Source of the DNA: Lamellibrachia satsuma | Lineage: Eukaryota > Annelida > Polychaeta > Sabellida > Siboglinidae | NCBI GenBank assembly: GCA_033239005.1 | Contig: BSQZ01000028.1 | Coordinates: forward strand, 452,501 to 516,500 | Length of the DNA: 64,000 bases | Direction of reading: 5' to 3' | Shown here: positions 12,486-48,231 of the stretch, piece after piece | Layout of the letters: each line of letters begins with the position of its first letter | Position numbering within the stretch: the first letter of the stretch is position 1 | Made by a program: the position numbers and the translations under genes | The notes under the pieces: generated by a model | Told to the model about the DNA's origin: nothing | Database searches by the model: none | Seen by the model: only the letters and a program-made list of their open reading frames with translations

Positions 12486-13405
12486 GTAAGAATCTGTAGT
12501 GTCTTTGTTGGTCAACACGGCGATTCGCTCTAAATGTTTGCATTGAGTCAAATACCAAAACTCACCAATGATCAACTAACGTGATTCGTACTTAAATTTA
12601 TGTGCCAAATGTGTTTTTGAAACTTGTTATTTTACGCTGGAAATTCCGTCTTATTTGCTGTTTACCCCATGTTAAGCCACCGATGCAACATTAAGGCTTG
12701 CACACGGCATCTCGGTTATGAACACCTTGAATTTAGAGGTTATGTAAACAGTAAATAAAATAGTGTTTTAGACGGTGGTCGTGAACTCCCAGGTGGAAAT
12801 ATGTTGTTAGCACGCATGCACAAAAAGCACTCATTTGGTTGAAAGTTTTAAAATTTCGTCCACGGCAATGCTAGTGCGTCAGTGAAAGAATCTTCATGAT
12901 TTACCGTGATTCTGCCACAGAGGTTACTTAGACCGGTGTCAAATTTCAAACATTTGGTTCTCGCGTTTACTGCTGCCACCGAGAAAAGGTTTACATGCCC
13001 AGTACCAAATTCAAAGGCCCAATTAAGGGCCTCCCGTGATGCTGCAGTTGCGGGCAGAAGAAAATCTGCGGCTAAATTTAGGATGAAAATTGCACAGCCT
13101 ATTCTAATAGGTGTAAATTAAGCCTCTTATCCAAGGCCCCCTGGTCGAAAATATGGTTTCTTTCTCACGGTGCATGCGCTTATGGCGAACATACGTGAGT
13201 ACTCACGATTTTTGGTTTCTTATTGTGGTAGAGCGGGCGTAGTGGGATAACGTAATCATATTTCACATCGCAATAATTTACCACACAATAACGTAAGCAT
13301 CCGTCAGTCATAGACTCGTTTGTCGATGAGCGCACACGAGTTCTGCACAAAATGGAACCTTTAAAAACGCCTTCGCGTCTTCTGTCCGTCTCTCCATCAT
13401 GACTC
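12486..13405. other. Intergenic or intronic, nothing recognised
   Basis: No protein-like frame stands out. The 71-codon frame at 12906 has no recognisable motif. Confidence 0.35.
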
Positions 13406-13470
13406 GTAGTGGTGATGATGATGATGATGATAATAATGACACTGCTGCTGATGATGAAGATGATGACATA
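13406..13470. repeat. (GAT)n trinucleotide repeat
   Basis: Short imperfect gat/aat/gac repeat, readable as an Asp run on one strand and a Ser run on the other. No gene context supports translation. Confidence 0.85.
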
Positions 13471-13830
13471 GCTTCAGTCCAGTTGTTGTCGTCTCTTTGC
13501 ATTCTCTCAAGCCACTTCGAGTCCACAGTCTTTCCAATACTTGATCTATGCAATCCATCCCATTTTCCCACTTCTTCGGTTTTTTGGCTTCTAATTATCC
13601 TTCTATGGCGCTAAATAAACACACACTCAGGTCTTCTTTCCCAATGGTTGTACTTTGCCAGCTTTCTTCTCTCGATAGAACATAGCAGAATTCCTCCTTA
13701 ACACCTACTTTATCTTTCTCTACATTCACCTTATCCATGAGCTTTCTGCGCCATACCCACATCTCGAATGCGTGTATACGTTTCTCATCTTTTTAGATTG
13801 TCCATGAGTCACTGCCATATCCATGCCATG

Positions 13831-13838
13831 CGCGCGCG

Positions 13839-13909
<71 letters not shown>

Positions 13910-14020
13910 GCACGCACGCACGCACACACGCACACACGCACACACACACACACGCACACACACCATGTATATACATACACATATATTTATATACATACAC
14001 ATATATTTATATACATATAT
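13831..14020. repeat. Compound microsatellite (CG)n(CA)n(CGCA)n(TATACA)n
   Basis: A (CG) run at 13831-13847 passes into (CA)n with interspersed cgca, ending about 13963. It is followed by two copies of atatacatacacatatattt to about 14020. The His/Thr and Cys/Val frames are artefacts. Confidence 0.95.
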
Positions 14021-14033
14021 AACATTATTACAG

Positions 14034-14110
14034 TCGAGCCTCGTTATAATGCGGTGGTCGGGGTCCACGACTTCGGACGGCGCTGTACGCGACGCGCATT
14101 AGGTGTTACC
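14034..14110. mobile_element. Possible pogo/Tigger-type terminal fragment
   Basis: tacagtcgagcctcgttata followed by atgcggtgg resembles a Tigger/pogo terminus (CAGT...CCTCG(T/C)TATAA after TA). I did not find the opposite end. Confidence 0.3.
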
Positions 14111-14120
14111 ATATCTGCCA

Positions 14121-17073
14121 CCAGGAGCCTAGCTACTAAACAACAGCGATCGTCGCCCACTGCACCGACTCCAAGGACGCTATCGAAGGCACCGTGTGCT
14201 GACAGCACAGTCTTATGCACCTATACGCAGTTTATAGAGCTTATTAAACGAGTCAACTAGCATTAACGTGTATTATTTTTAAATGTCACACCCTGTTGAA
14301 TCTTGAACCGAACAAAATAAATGTATGTATACCGTTATGGAATATAAATTATTTGCTACGATGACGATGTACTGGACCAATAGGCCTACGAATCGAAACT
14401 AATAGACTGGATCTGAGCAGCCGAAACGTATATGAATTGACAGACGCAGTATGTAAGCAGATTAAACATAGAAAACGACAATAGGTACAGTTTATGATTG
14501 TTTCACTTCGTCTTTCAACCTATCTCAACCGAAGTATACATTTATGACGCACCACTTTTCATCGTTTCATATGCGGATGACGAATTCGTATTTTCGCGCA
14601 CCGGTAGCGCCTTGGGTTAGGCATGTTAGTTTCACGTCGCGAAAACGATTAGATTTACGATGCAATGGCAGCATGCCATTTCACCCCCGTGTCGTATTGG
14701 TACTGCATACTAAATTGCATTTAAGATTTGTTTCTAATTCTTATTCGAGGCGTATTTGTGAATCTCGGTTGCAATTTACAAAACGCCGCAGTGAAGCCAG
14801 CGTCAGTGATTGATGCCGACTGCAGCACAAAACAAACAACACGTTGACACTCGTTCATTAACATTGTTCACCTAATGTTTCTTGAGAATTGTCAAAGCAA
14901 TTCTAAGTAGGTTTAAGCAGGTCCATTTGGCATCCCCTGGCGGCAGAAAGTCGGCCCACGACCGACGCCAACGGTTGTTAGATCAATGGATACGCCATAG
15001 CAAGAACTACTAACAGAAGTAATGAACACCATTCTCTATACAATACATTCTTAAACAAAGGTGTTCGTCTTTACCTACCGCCTGAAAGTGCCGACTGAAA
15101 GTCTTCGTAAACAAGACGGTGTCTCACTAAGAGTGATTGCTAATCTTTTGTGTCGAATGTCCCGGATTCAACCTCTATCCAGGGCAAGACAACAAGTGGT
15201 TTTAACCAGGATATCAACATTTAAGTTAAGTTGAGTTCGTCTCCCGAATGGCATCGCCGATTGAATATCACACCAAAGAGCACTCACCAAATTACGCGTG
15301 ATTGCCGACGCGAGCGCCCCGTGTGGTGACGAAGGAAGTTGGTCCAAGGGATAACAAATCTGTTATTATTCTTTAATTAATATATACACGCCTATTCTCA
15401 CCACGTAATAACATCTTAACAAGTTTACTTTTAGCACCTACATTAATTTAATTAACGGCAGTTCCTTGATTTTCTTCAAAAAGTTTACTTTAGAATAAAT
15501 ATATACTTGATTTCATTAAATTATTTGCGTGTCGTTTTTTTTAGCTATGGTTGGATGTGAATGAGAACGAGACAGGGGATTGCTCAATTTATGGAGGAAT
15601 AAGAATTTGAAAAGGAATAAAGCTTTGAATAGAAACCCTTAATTATGTGGTATTGTATTCTGTATATCAAGAGCCCAACAATGCATCGCATTTGCAATCT
15701 ATTTATTTTCACATTTGCAAAAAAAATTATTATCATCGAGTGATGAATTACATAGAAAAGATTATACATTGTAGTGTATGTAGCTAATCCCGGTTTCCCG
15801 ATCCACAACCCAAATTCGTGAGGGACCAGGGCTCTAGAACAGACGACGGGTTCGTATCTGCCAGGAAGCTGTCCGCCTGTTGCACGCTCGCGGACAGATT
15901 CGAGGTAGAATACTGATAGTAAAATTGGGAGCTAGATTCAACTGACCGTCGGTACTGGGCTGATTTGACCGGCACAGTGGTCACACTCCCCCGTGCACAT
16001 TCAACAATGAATTACCCAACACGGAACACTTGCTAGAGTATTTTTTCCCCGTACAATTTTCAAAGATAATCGAATCATGACCAAAAATGACCCGTGCTCT
16101 TCGAACACCATGGCGGCTTATCCATCGCTGCACCTTCTTCACCACACGGGGGCGCCACAATCTCAATCGACACTGCGCAATATAGGAAGTGCCGCCTCTT
16201 TATATATTACACTCTTTGACCAAATGATAACTGGCAAGGACATAGGCCCACCACGCGCGTGCGCAGACCATTCTCATTGAACACAAACACAACATTACTC
16301 CAAAACGCGTTGTTCTTCAAGATCACTCCAACAGGTTCTGTTGCTGAGTGAAAACCTATTTGTAGGTGAAGGCAGCATCACTGGACATCATTATGAGGTA
16401 AACTTGCAGAATACAGGGTTTCTCTGTCAACCAATGCTTAGGTTTCGTTCAAATACATAGCAGTTTAAAGCGAATCAAAAAACATGGTTTTGGGGCTAAG
16501 CACCTATAAGAAATAATAAAAACTAACCACGTGCAAATAAAATGAAGCGCATGCGCAGTGCTGTGAAATCGGGGTAACCTAGATTAAAGCGACGTATTAA
16601 AGAAAGCCGGCATACACAGAACCAATGCAAAGTATCAGACAAACGTGTTGTTTTGTCAGAAAGAGGACTAATTAGTAAACAAAGGCCAAAATATGTTACG
16701 TAAGTTGTGTTTGGGCGTAAATAGCAAGGTCATATCCTATTGGCAAGAATAGGAATAGGTGTGTGCGAATGTATTTTCAATTGGAGAGCGAATATCGCCA
16801 GAATACCACACCCGTGATGTAGTTTTATCTGTTTATCTTATGGCGCGGCCCATGGAATTAAGATGCTGCGTGTTCATCAAGGTTTTCCTAGGAAACCACT
16901 GGCGTGATATTCTTAATTGTAGTTACAAATGGTTATGCGTTAGTAACTCGTATAGGTGCATAGTCCGAAAACTACGAGTTCGTTTCGCTTTAACGCGTAT
17001 TATCAAATGTGTGAAATGCAGAAAGAACAAACGATACGAATGACAAATTCATGACTTTTTTTGTGAATTTTAG
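14121..17073. other. Gene-poor stretch upstream of the 17.1-kb gene
   Basis: No frame here is convincingly coding. It contains the motif cluster listed separately at 16108-16558 and otherwise unremarkable AT-rich sequence. Confidence 0.35.
16108..16558. promoter_or_regulatory. Candidate promoter motifs (YY1-like, NRF1-like)
   Basis: ccatggcggc at 16108 matches a YY1-type core. cgcgcgtgcgcag at 16254 and gcgcatgcgcag at 16547 match the NRF1 palindrome. They lie 0.6-1 kb before the ATG of the plus-strand gene at 17141. Motif matches alone are weak evidence. Confidence 0.25.
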
Positions 17074-17140
17074 CAACTCTACGTCTGACGCCGTAACGTT
17101 TTTTTGCGATTGCGTTTGCCCGAGGCATCGTAGCGCAGGA

Positions 17141-28415
<11,275 letters not shown>

Positions 28416-28675
28416 GCGACGGCAAACAACGGAACACAAACAGGAGAGAGAAATGGGATAGCAGAAAATCTGAAGAAATAAGAATATAGTAAACCTTTTG
28501 GGGAGTAACACAAATGTATTGAAACTTGTGTAAACTTATGTTTCAATTACAACCCTCCCAAGAGTTGTAATGCTATAGCCATGGTTTTTATATAAATTAG
28601 AAACAATATTATTTTTAAAGGATCGTTAAGTCACGTTGTGCCTGTTATTTACAACTCTAGAATATGAGCGGAACG

Positions 28676-31600
28676 GATAAAAGCCAGTTTTAAAACTGCT
28701 TTTACCTCCAAGATTTTATTATAAAGAGAACATTATTGTTAACTTTAGAAAGGATCAGATAAAGCCAGTTTTAAAAACTGCTTTTCGTATACTTCACAAT
28801 ATGTTATGGTTTGCATTAATAATAAATCTAGACTAGACATGGACTGGATAAAAGCCAGTTTTAAAAACTGCTTTTACCTCCAAGATTTTATTATAAAGAG
28901 AACATTACTGTTAACTTTAGAAAGGATCTACTTCACAATATGTTATTGTTTGCATTAATAATAAATCTAGACTAGACATGGACTGGATAAAAGCCAGTTT
29001 TAAAAACTGCTTTTACCTCCAAGATTTTATTATAAAGAGAACATTATTGTTAACTTTAGAAAGGATCAGATAAAGCCAGTTTTAAAAACTGCTTTTCGTA
29101 TACTTCACAATATGTTATGGTTTGCATTAATAATAAATCTAGATTAGAACTGGACTGGATAAAAGCCAGTTTTAAAAACTGTTTTTACCTCCATGGTTTT
29201 ATTATAAAGAGAACATTATTGTTAACTTTAGAAAGGATCAGATAAAGCCAGTTTTAAAAACTGCTTTTCGTATACTTCACAATATGTTATGGTTTGCATT
29301 AATAATAAATCTAGACTAGACATGGACTGGATAAAAGCCAGTTTTAAAAACTGCTTTTACCTCCAAGATTTTATTATAAAGAGAACATTACTGTTAACTT
29401 TAGAAAGGATCAGATAAAGCCAGTTTTAAAAACTGCTTTTCGTATACTTCACAATATGCTATGGTTTGCATTAATAATAAATCTAGATTAGAACTGGACT
29501 GGATAAAAGCCAGTTTTAAAAACTGTTTTTACCTCCATGGTTTTATTATAAAGAGAACATTATTGTTAACTTTAGAAAGGATCAGATAAAGCCAGTTTTA
29601 AAAACTGCTTTTCGTATACTTCACAATATGTTATGGTTTGCATTAATAATAAATCTAGACTAGACATGGACTGGATAAAAGCCAGTTTTAAAAACTGCTT
29701 TTACCTCCAAGATTTTATTATAAAGAGAACATTACTGTTAACTTTAGAAAGGATCTACTTCACAATATGTTATTGTTTGCATTAATAATAAATCTAGACT
29801 AGACATGGACTGGATAAAAGCCAGTTTTAAAAACTGCTTTTACCTCCAAGATTTTATTATAAAGAGAACATTATTGTTAACTTTAGAAAGGATCAGATAA
29901 AGCCAGTTTTAAAAACTGCTTTTCGTATACTTCACAATATGTTATGGTTTGCATTAATAATAAATCTAGATTAGAACTGGACTGGATAAAAGCCAGTTTT
30001 AAAAACTGTTTTTACCTCCATGGTTTTATTATAAAGAGAACATTATTGTTAACTTTAGAAAGGATCAGATAAAGCCAGTTTTAAAAACTGCTTTTCGTAT
30101 ACTTCACAATATGTTATTGTTTGCATTAACAATAAATCTAGACTAGACATGGACTGGATAAAAGCCAGTTTTAAAAACTGCTTTTACCTCCAAGATTTTA
30201 TTATAAAGAGAACATTATTGTTAACTTTAGAAAGGATCAGATAAAGCCAGTTTTAAAAACTGCTTTTCGTATACTTCACAATATGTTATGGTTTCCATTA
30301 AGAATAAATCTAGACTAGACATGGACTGGATAAAAGCCAGTTTTAAAAACTGCTTTTACCTCCAAGATTTTATTATAAAGAGAACATTACTGTTAACTTT
30401 AGAAAGGATCTACTTCACAATATGTTATTGTTTGCATTAATAATAAATCTAGACTAGACATGGACTGGATAAAAGCCAGTTTTAAAAACTGCTTTTACCT
30501 CCAAGATTTTATTATAAAGAGAACATTATTGTTAACTTTAGAAAGGATCAGATAAAGCAAGTTTTAAAAACTGCTTTTCGTATACTTCACAATATGTTAT
30601 TGTTTGCATTAACAATAAATCTAGACTAGACATGGACTGGATAAAAGCCAGTTTTAAAAACTGCTTTTACCTCCAAGATTTTATTATAAAGAGAACATTA
30701 TTGTTAACTTTAGAAAGGATCAGATAAAGCCAGTTTTAAAAACTGCTTTTCGTATACTTCACAATATGTTATGGTTTGCATTAATAATAAATCTAGACTA
30801 GACATGGACTGGATAAAAGCCAGTTTTAAAAACTGCTTTTACCTCCAAGATTTTATTATAAAGAGAACATTACTGTTAACTTTAGAAAGGATCTACTTCA
30901 CAATATGTTATTGTTTGCATTAATAATAAATCTAGACTAGACATGGACTGGATAAAAGCCAGTTTTAAAAACTGCTTTTACCTCCAAGATTTTATTATAA
31001 AGAGAACATTATTGTTAACTTTAGAAAGGATCAGATAAAGCCAGTTTTAAAAACTGCTTTTCGTATACTTCACAATATGTTATGGTTTGCATTAATAATA
31101 AATCTAGATTAGAACTGGACTGGATAAAAGCCAGTTTTAAAAACTGCTTTTACCTCCATGGTTTTATTATAAAGAGAACATTACTGTTAACTTTAGAAAG
31201 GATCAGATAAAGCCAGTTTTAAAAACTGCTTTTACCTCCAAGATTTTATTATAAAGAGAACATTATTGTTAACTTTAGAAAGGATCAGATAAAGCCAGTT
31301 TTAAAAACTGCTTTTCGTATACTTCACAATATGTTATGGTTTGCATTAATAATAAATCTAGACTAGACATGGACTGGATAAAAGCCAGTTTTAAAAACTG
31401 CTTTTACCTCCAAGATTTTATTATAAAGAGAACATTATTGTTAACTTTAGAAAGGATCTACTTCACAATATGTTATTGTTTGCATTAACAATAAATCTAG
31501 ACTAGACATGGACTGGATAAAAGCCAGTTTTAAAAACTGCTTTTACCTCCAAGATTTTATTATAAAGAGAACATTATTGTTAACTTTAGAAAGGATCAGA

Positions 31601-32760
31601 TAAAGCCAGTTTTAAAAACTGCTTTTCGTGTACTTCACAATATGTTATGGTTTGCATTAATAATAAATCTAGACTAGACATGGACTGGATAAAAGCCAGT
31701 TTTAAAAACTGTTTTTACCTCTATTCTATGAGCACGACAATGCTGCTGCTGTTTATGTTAGAAAGGATATATGCAGATATTTAGATTACAAGTGGACTGG
31801 ATAAAAGCCAGATTTAAAAACTGCTTTTACCTCCATGGTTTTATTACAAAGAGAACATTATTTGTTAACTTTAGAAAGGACCAGATAAAAGCCAGTTTTA
31901 AAAACTGCTTTTCGTATACTTCACAATGTGTTATGGTTTGCATCAATCACAAATCTAGACTAGACATGGACTGGATAAAAGCCAGTTTTAAAAACTGTTT
32001 TTACCTCTATTCTATGAGCACGACAATGCTGCTGCTGTTTATGTTAGAAAGGATATATGCAGATATTTAGATTACAAGTGGACTGGATAAAAGCCAGATT
32101 TAAAAACTGCTTTTACCTCCATGGTTTTATTACAAAGAGAACATTATTTGTTAACTTTAGAAAGGACCAGATAAAAGCCAGTTTTAAAAACTGCTTTTCG
32201 TATACTTCACAATGTGTTATGGTTTGCATTAATCACAAATCTAGACTAGACATGGACTGGATAAAAGCCAGTTTTAAAAACTGTTTTTACCTCTATTCTA
32301 TGAGCACGACAATGCTGCTGCTGTTTATGTTAGAAAGGATATATGCAGATATTTAGATTACAAGTGGACTGGATAAAAGCCAGATTTAAAAACTGCTTTT
32401 ACCTCCATGGTTTTATTACAAAGAGAACATTATTTGTTAACTTTAGAAAGGACCAGATAAAAGCCAGTTTTAAAAACTGCTTTTACTTCTAAGGTTTTTT
32501 GTAGCAGTTTTGCTAACTTTAGAGAACATTATTTGTTAACTTTAGAAAGTACCAAATAAAAGCCAGTTTTTAAAACTGCTTTTACTTCTAAGGTTTTATG
32601 TAGCAGTTTTGCTAACTTTAGAGAACATTATTTGTTAACTTTAGGAAGGACTCAATAAAAGCCAGTTTTAAAAACTGCTTTTATTGCGAAAGTTTTATGA
32701 AACACTATTAATTGCTAACTTTAGAAAACTTATGTTGAGAAAAAGGATGATTAAAAGCCA
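28676..32760. repeat. Tandem satellite array with near-palindromic core
   Basis: About 4 kb of head-to-tail monomers of about 172 bp, with shorter ~141-bp variants. Each monomer has one or two copies of aagccagttttaaaaactgc, a near-palindrome that could fold into a hairpin, and most include aataaatctag (an AATAAA). Monomers are very alike in the middle and decay at the right edge (32.46-32.76 kb). The first AATAAA (28821) is about 400 bases after the stop codon of the membrane-protein gene, so part of the array may be in its 3' UTR. Confidence 0.95.
31727..32460. repeat. 286-bp higher-order repeat at right end of array
   Basis: A block carrying the extra sequence tctatgagcacgacaatgct and gatatatgcagatatttaga repeats with a 286-base period (starts near 31771, 32057 and 32343), nearly identical. 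It includes three copies of the core motif per block. Identical 99-codon plus frames result from the repetition. 286 is not a multiple of three, so a selected coding array is unlikely. Confidence 0.9.
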
Positions 32761-34303
32761 CATTAAGAAACTGCTTATTCAATCCATGTAAATCGGATTA
32801 ACATAAACATAAACTATGTAGACAAATACAAACTGTTTATATGTCTAAAATGGATTAAATAAACCAATTTCTAAGTTTTTACTGCATAGGTTTTAAAAAT
32901 AACTAGATAAGTTGATTAAAAAACACATTTTAAAATAAACTGCATAAGATTGAAAACCTGATTTATGAAATAAAAATTGTTTGCAAATAACAATACAATG
33001 AAAAACAATCAACATTGAATCTTACTAATCATTCATGTCAATTACTGACTGTAATCTAGACCTCATGGTATGAAAAACTGTATACTTATCTGAAGAGGTA
33101 TTCATGGTGTTTAATCATTTACTAATGGGTTTTGATGACATATTGTGGCGAGTTTACATGACTGCGACTCTTTGTTTCAGGGTTAATAAACTAGTTGCAA
33201 AAACAAGAGTTTGTTTGTGTCATTGTTTCAATATAGTAATAATTTGCTGGGGTAAATGCTCTGCCCGTTTGGAACACTCCCTCAAGTATAGGAACGCTTT
33301 CATGTGACCTTTATTCCCCATCTAGTCATGAACACTAACCCAGTGATTTTGTCAGATCCTGTTACTGTGGCTTATAGTAATAAGCTCTGGTTGTGGCCGA
33401 CAAAGAAATGTACACAGCATAATTTAGGTTTGGTGTCTACCTAATTTAAAACAAAATCTATATTTAAACATTTCAGTGTCAGTAATTATTCTATATTTAT
33501 ATCAGTTAATTGAAATTCTTGAAATTAAAATGAGCCACTTTGTCACACTTCTTATGTGTGGGCTATTTGTTAGGTTGTGTTAAATTGAGATTTGTAAACA
33601 TATTATTGGCATGGTAACCATTATTATGATCAGGTGACTCTAGTTTGGGCCTTTTCTTTTTTATTGGCTGTGCTCACCGACATATCCTGTGCTCACTGAC
33701 ATATCCTGTGCTCACCGACATATCCAGTGCTCACCGACATATCACAATGTATTTACCTTCAGCTTTGAGAAATGAAAATCGACCTCTCAGTGAAATACAC
33801 GATGAAATGCCAGCAGAACTTTATGGGGAGATTAGTTCTACTCATACAGCATGTTTGCAACAGTTTAGTCACCAAGAGCATTAGCACAGATATGTAGTGA
33901 TGTCACACATGACACCCAATCACAAGACGATCAACCTTGATTTTGCATACACATATTTTAATTACCCACAAAATTTACTTACAGCACCAGAAGATATTCT
34001 ACAATTATCTAGCATATGCAAAACACAAGTCTACAAATTTATCAAAATGCATCTGGGGAAATATGGCATTGCAGCAGTAAATGACGTCCTCTTCAATAAA
34101 TATCAGCACGCAGGAAATGTCCTGAAATAAACACAACAAATCACTCCATCTGATAATCACCCAGGTTATGCTTTACAGAAGACACTATGTAAAGTAAAGT
34201 AAAACTGTTTTTAACTGCCCATATCTCATCATCACATCATTGGGGGACAGAGGAGAAGGTAATTTTATGAAATTTGGAATGTCACATTTCACTTTAACGG
34301 AAC
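32761..34303. other. Between array and PPME1 stop, no supported gene
   Basis: AT-rich. The part nearest 34.3 kb should be PPME1 3' UTR (minus strand). Small plus frames at 33104, 33645 and 33897 have no recognised motifs. Confidence 0.4.
33670..33743. repeat. 19-bp minisatellite, four copies
   Basis: Four near-identical copies of gctcaccgacatatcctgt in a row. Confidence 0.9.
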
Positions 34304-46321
<12,018 letters not shown>

Positions 46322-48092
46322 CTACAAGAAATATACAAGTGGTCTGCAGGTTCCTCCTCGATTAAATTTTTTCACTAGTTTTGCGAAAAATCAAACCAAC
46401 CTATTGTCCGTTACAACATGCTAGCTTGTTTGTGCAACTTTTGTATGTAGTTTTTTGTGTGAAAACATCAGACAAACTATTAAATTACTTAATGCTTGGT
46501 CAAACATTAAGTGAAGTGAAAGTGGAAATGCTGAAAACTCTCGTAACTTTGTCATTATTGGACATTATTGGACATCAAAGAATCAGATTTGTATATCAGT
46601 GTTGTCAACATTTGAAGAAATGTAATGAGTAGATTTGCTCAAGATGAAAATTGGAAGGAGAGTAAGCATAGGATTGTTAGATATATCATCACATGCATAT
46701 GATATGCAAAGAATTGTCAGATATACCATTATTAGCCTAGGATTCTCAGAAAAAATACCTCTGGAGGCATGCATAGTCTACACAAAAACGAATATAGCTG
46801 GCAACACCGACAATGTACTATTTAATTAATTATTATAGTAGCGTACATAACACTGATGTGCTAAGCACATTGGTTAGTATGTTAAAATGTTTTCAAAATA
46901 TTAAAAAATAATGATGTAATGTCTACTTCTTTCTATTCTAATGAAAGTGCACTTTCTCTTAATGACAAATTAAAGGAAAACTGTTGCCAACGCTATACTA
47001 ATTTGGTCTACTGTAATACTTTTGTGGGAATTTTGCTGGTAACTGATCATTATTTTACTTTTAACTGAACAGGAAAATGCCAAAATGGCCAAATGTATGG
47101 AATACGACACTGATGTTGTGAAGTATGAACATACTTAAATTTCTAGTGGCTGGTTGCCAGTACAGTGAAACCTGTCCTTAGCAGACACCACCGAGACTGT
47201 GTCCGTTTTGGATAATTTGGTTAAGTTGACACTCACTAGGTGGCACCATTATAATTTGCTACGGTCACTAATTGGTACAGTTGTGAACGGTACAAAGCTA
47301 ATAAAACAATAAATGTATATACAATATATGTGGGCCATAAACTTAGTTAGTGAAAATGTCATTAATCACACAGCGTTGATTGCATTCCACTGCCTGGAAA
47401 CCAGGTGGCGTATGAGGCTGGTGATCTGTCCCATGTAATCACCATTTTATTTCTCTAGAACAAATGATTAATCCACCAAGTGACGTAATTGAAACGAATT
47501 GTACATGGTCCACTGCTGTCAGGTGGATAGTATTAGTAACACTGACAAATTTCTCCTTATTCATTCACTTTGGTTGGAGCTTGGCTTCTGAGAGTTACAC
47601 TTTGAGTCTGTTAAAACAAAGAAGGGTCAGGGTTACAGAAAGGTGAGCTGCAACGGGTTTGACTTCCAAGAGAAGCCAAGGGGTGAGAGGTTACACAGCT
47701 TGTGGTGGCCTAGGCTATGGTTAGGCAAGAGGCTTGCCTTATTTGGAGCACATTTCTTATACTTCTTGAAGACATTATGCAGATGGTGTGACACAGAATA
47801 CATACTTAGCGAAGTTAGTGGGCTCAGGTAGATTGACTCGCAGGATTGTCAATGCACAGCTTAATGAGCATAGCCAACGGCTGCAGATTAGTTATTTCTG
47901 TGAAGGCTTTGGGGACGCCTTCTTAGGCTATATACAGGCTGAAAGGGGGTCCCCGGTTGTTGGCTGATGACTGCAGACCCAGTAACACGTTAATGTACCT
48001 CAGGCTTTCATGGTTCCAGCAAACAGCAACCGTGGACACCATTTGCAGCCTTCTGCATAGCCTAAACAAAGGGGATGTTCCGAGTGCCATCC
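46322..48092. other. Upstream of visible PPME1 exons, no supported gene
   Basis: Contains copy 2 of the dispersed repeat (about 46352-46520) and a possible pogo-type end, cagtgaaacctgtccttagc, at 47162. Frames at 47464-47831 look partly protein-like but match nothing I know. The missing PPME1 first exon could be here or further right. Confidence 0.35.
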
Positions 48093-48231
48093 CAGAAGCA
48101 ATCTGCAGCCGCAGGCTCATTGAGCTTGTAGCTTGCCACACTGTTCTCTCCATATGATGTTTGTTGCCTACCGCAATATGGACATGTCAATGGAGGTAGT
48201 GTCTCCATTGCATGAAGACAGTATAATCATT

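Noticed and set aside
13399..13614. Acidic small protein starting with an Asp run
   Set aside because: Driven by a (GAT)n repeat with no further protein features.
31771..32356. Two identical 99-codon frames with repeated DWIKASFKNCF peptides
   Set aside because: Arise from the 286-bp satellite repeat, whose period is not a multiple of three; most monomers in the rest of the array are closed.
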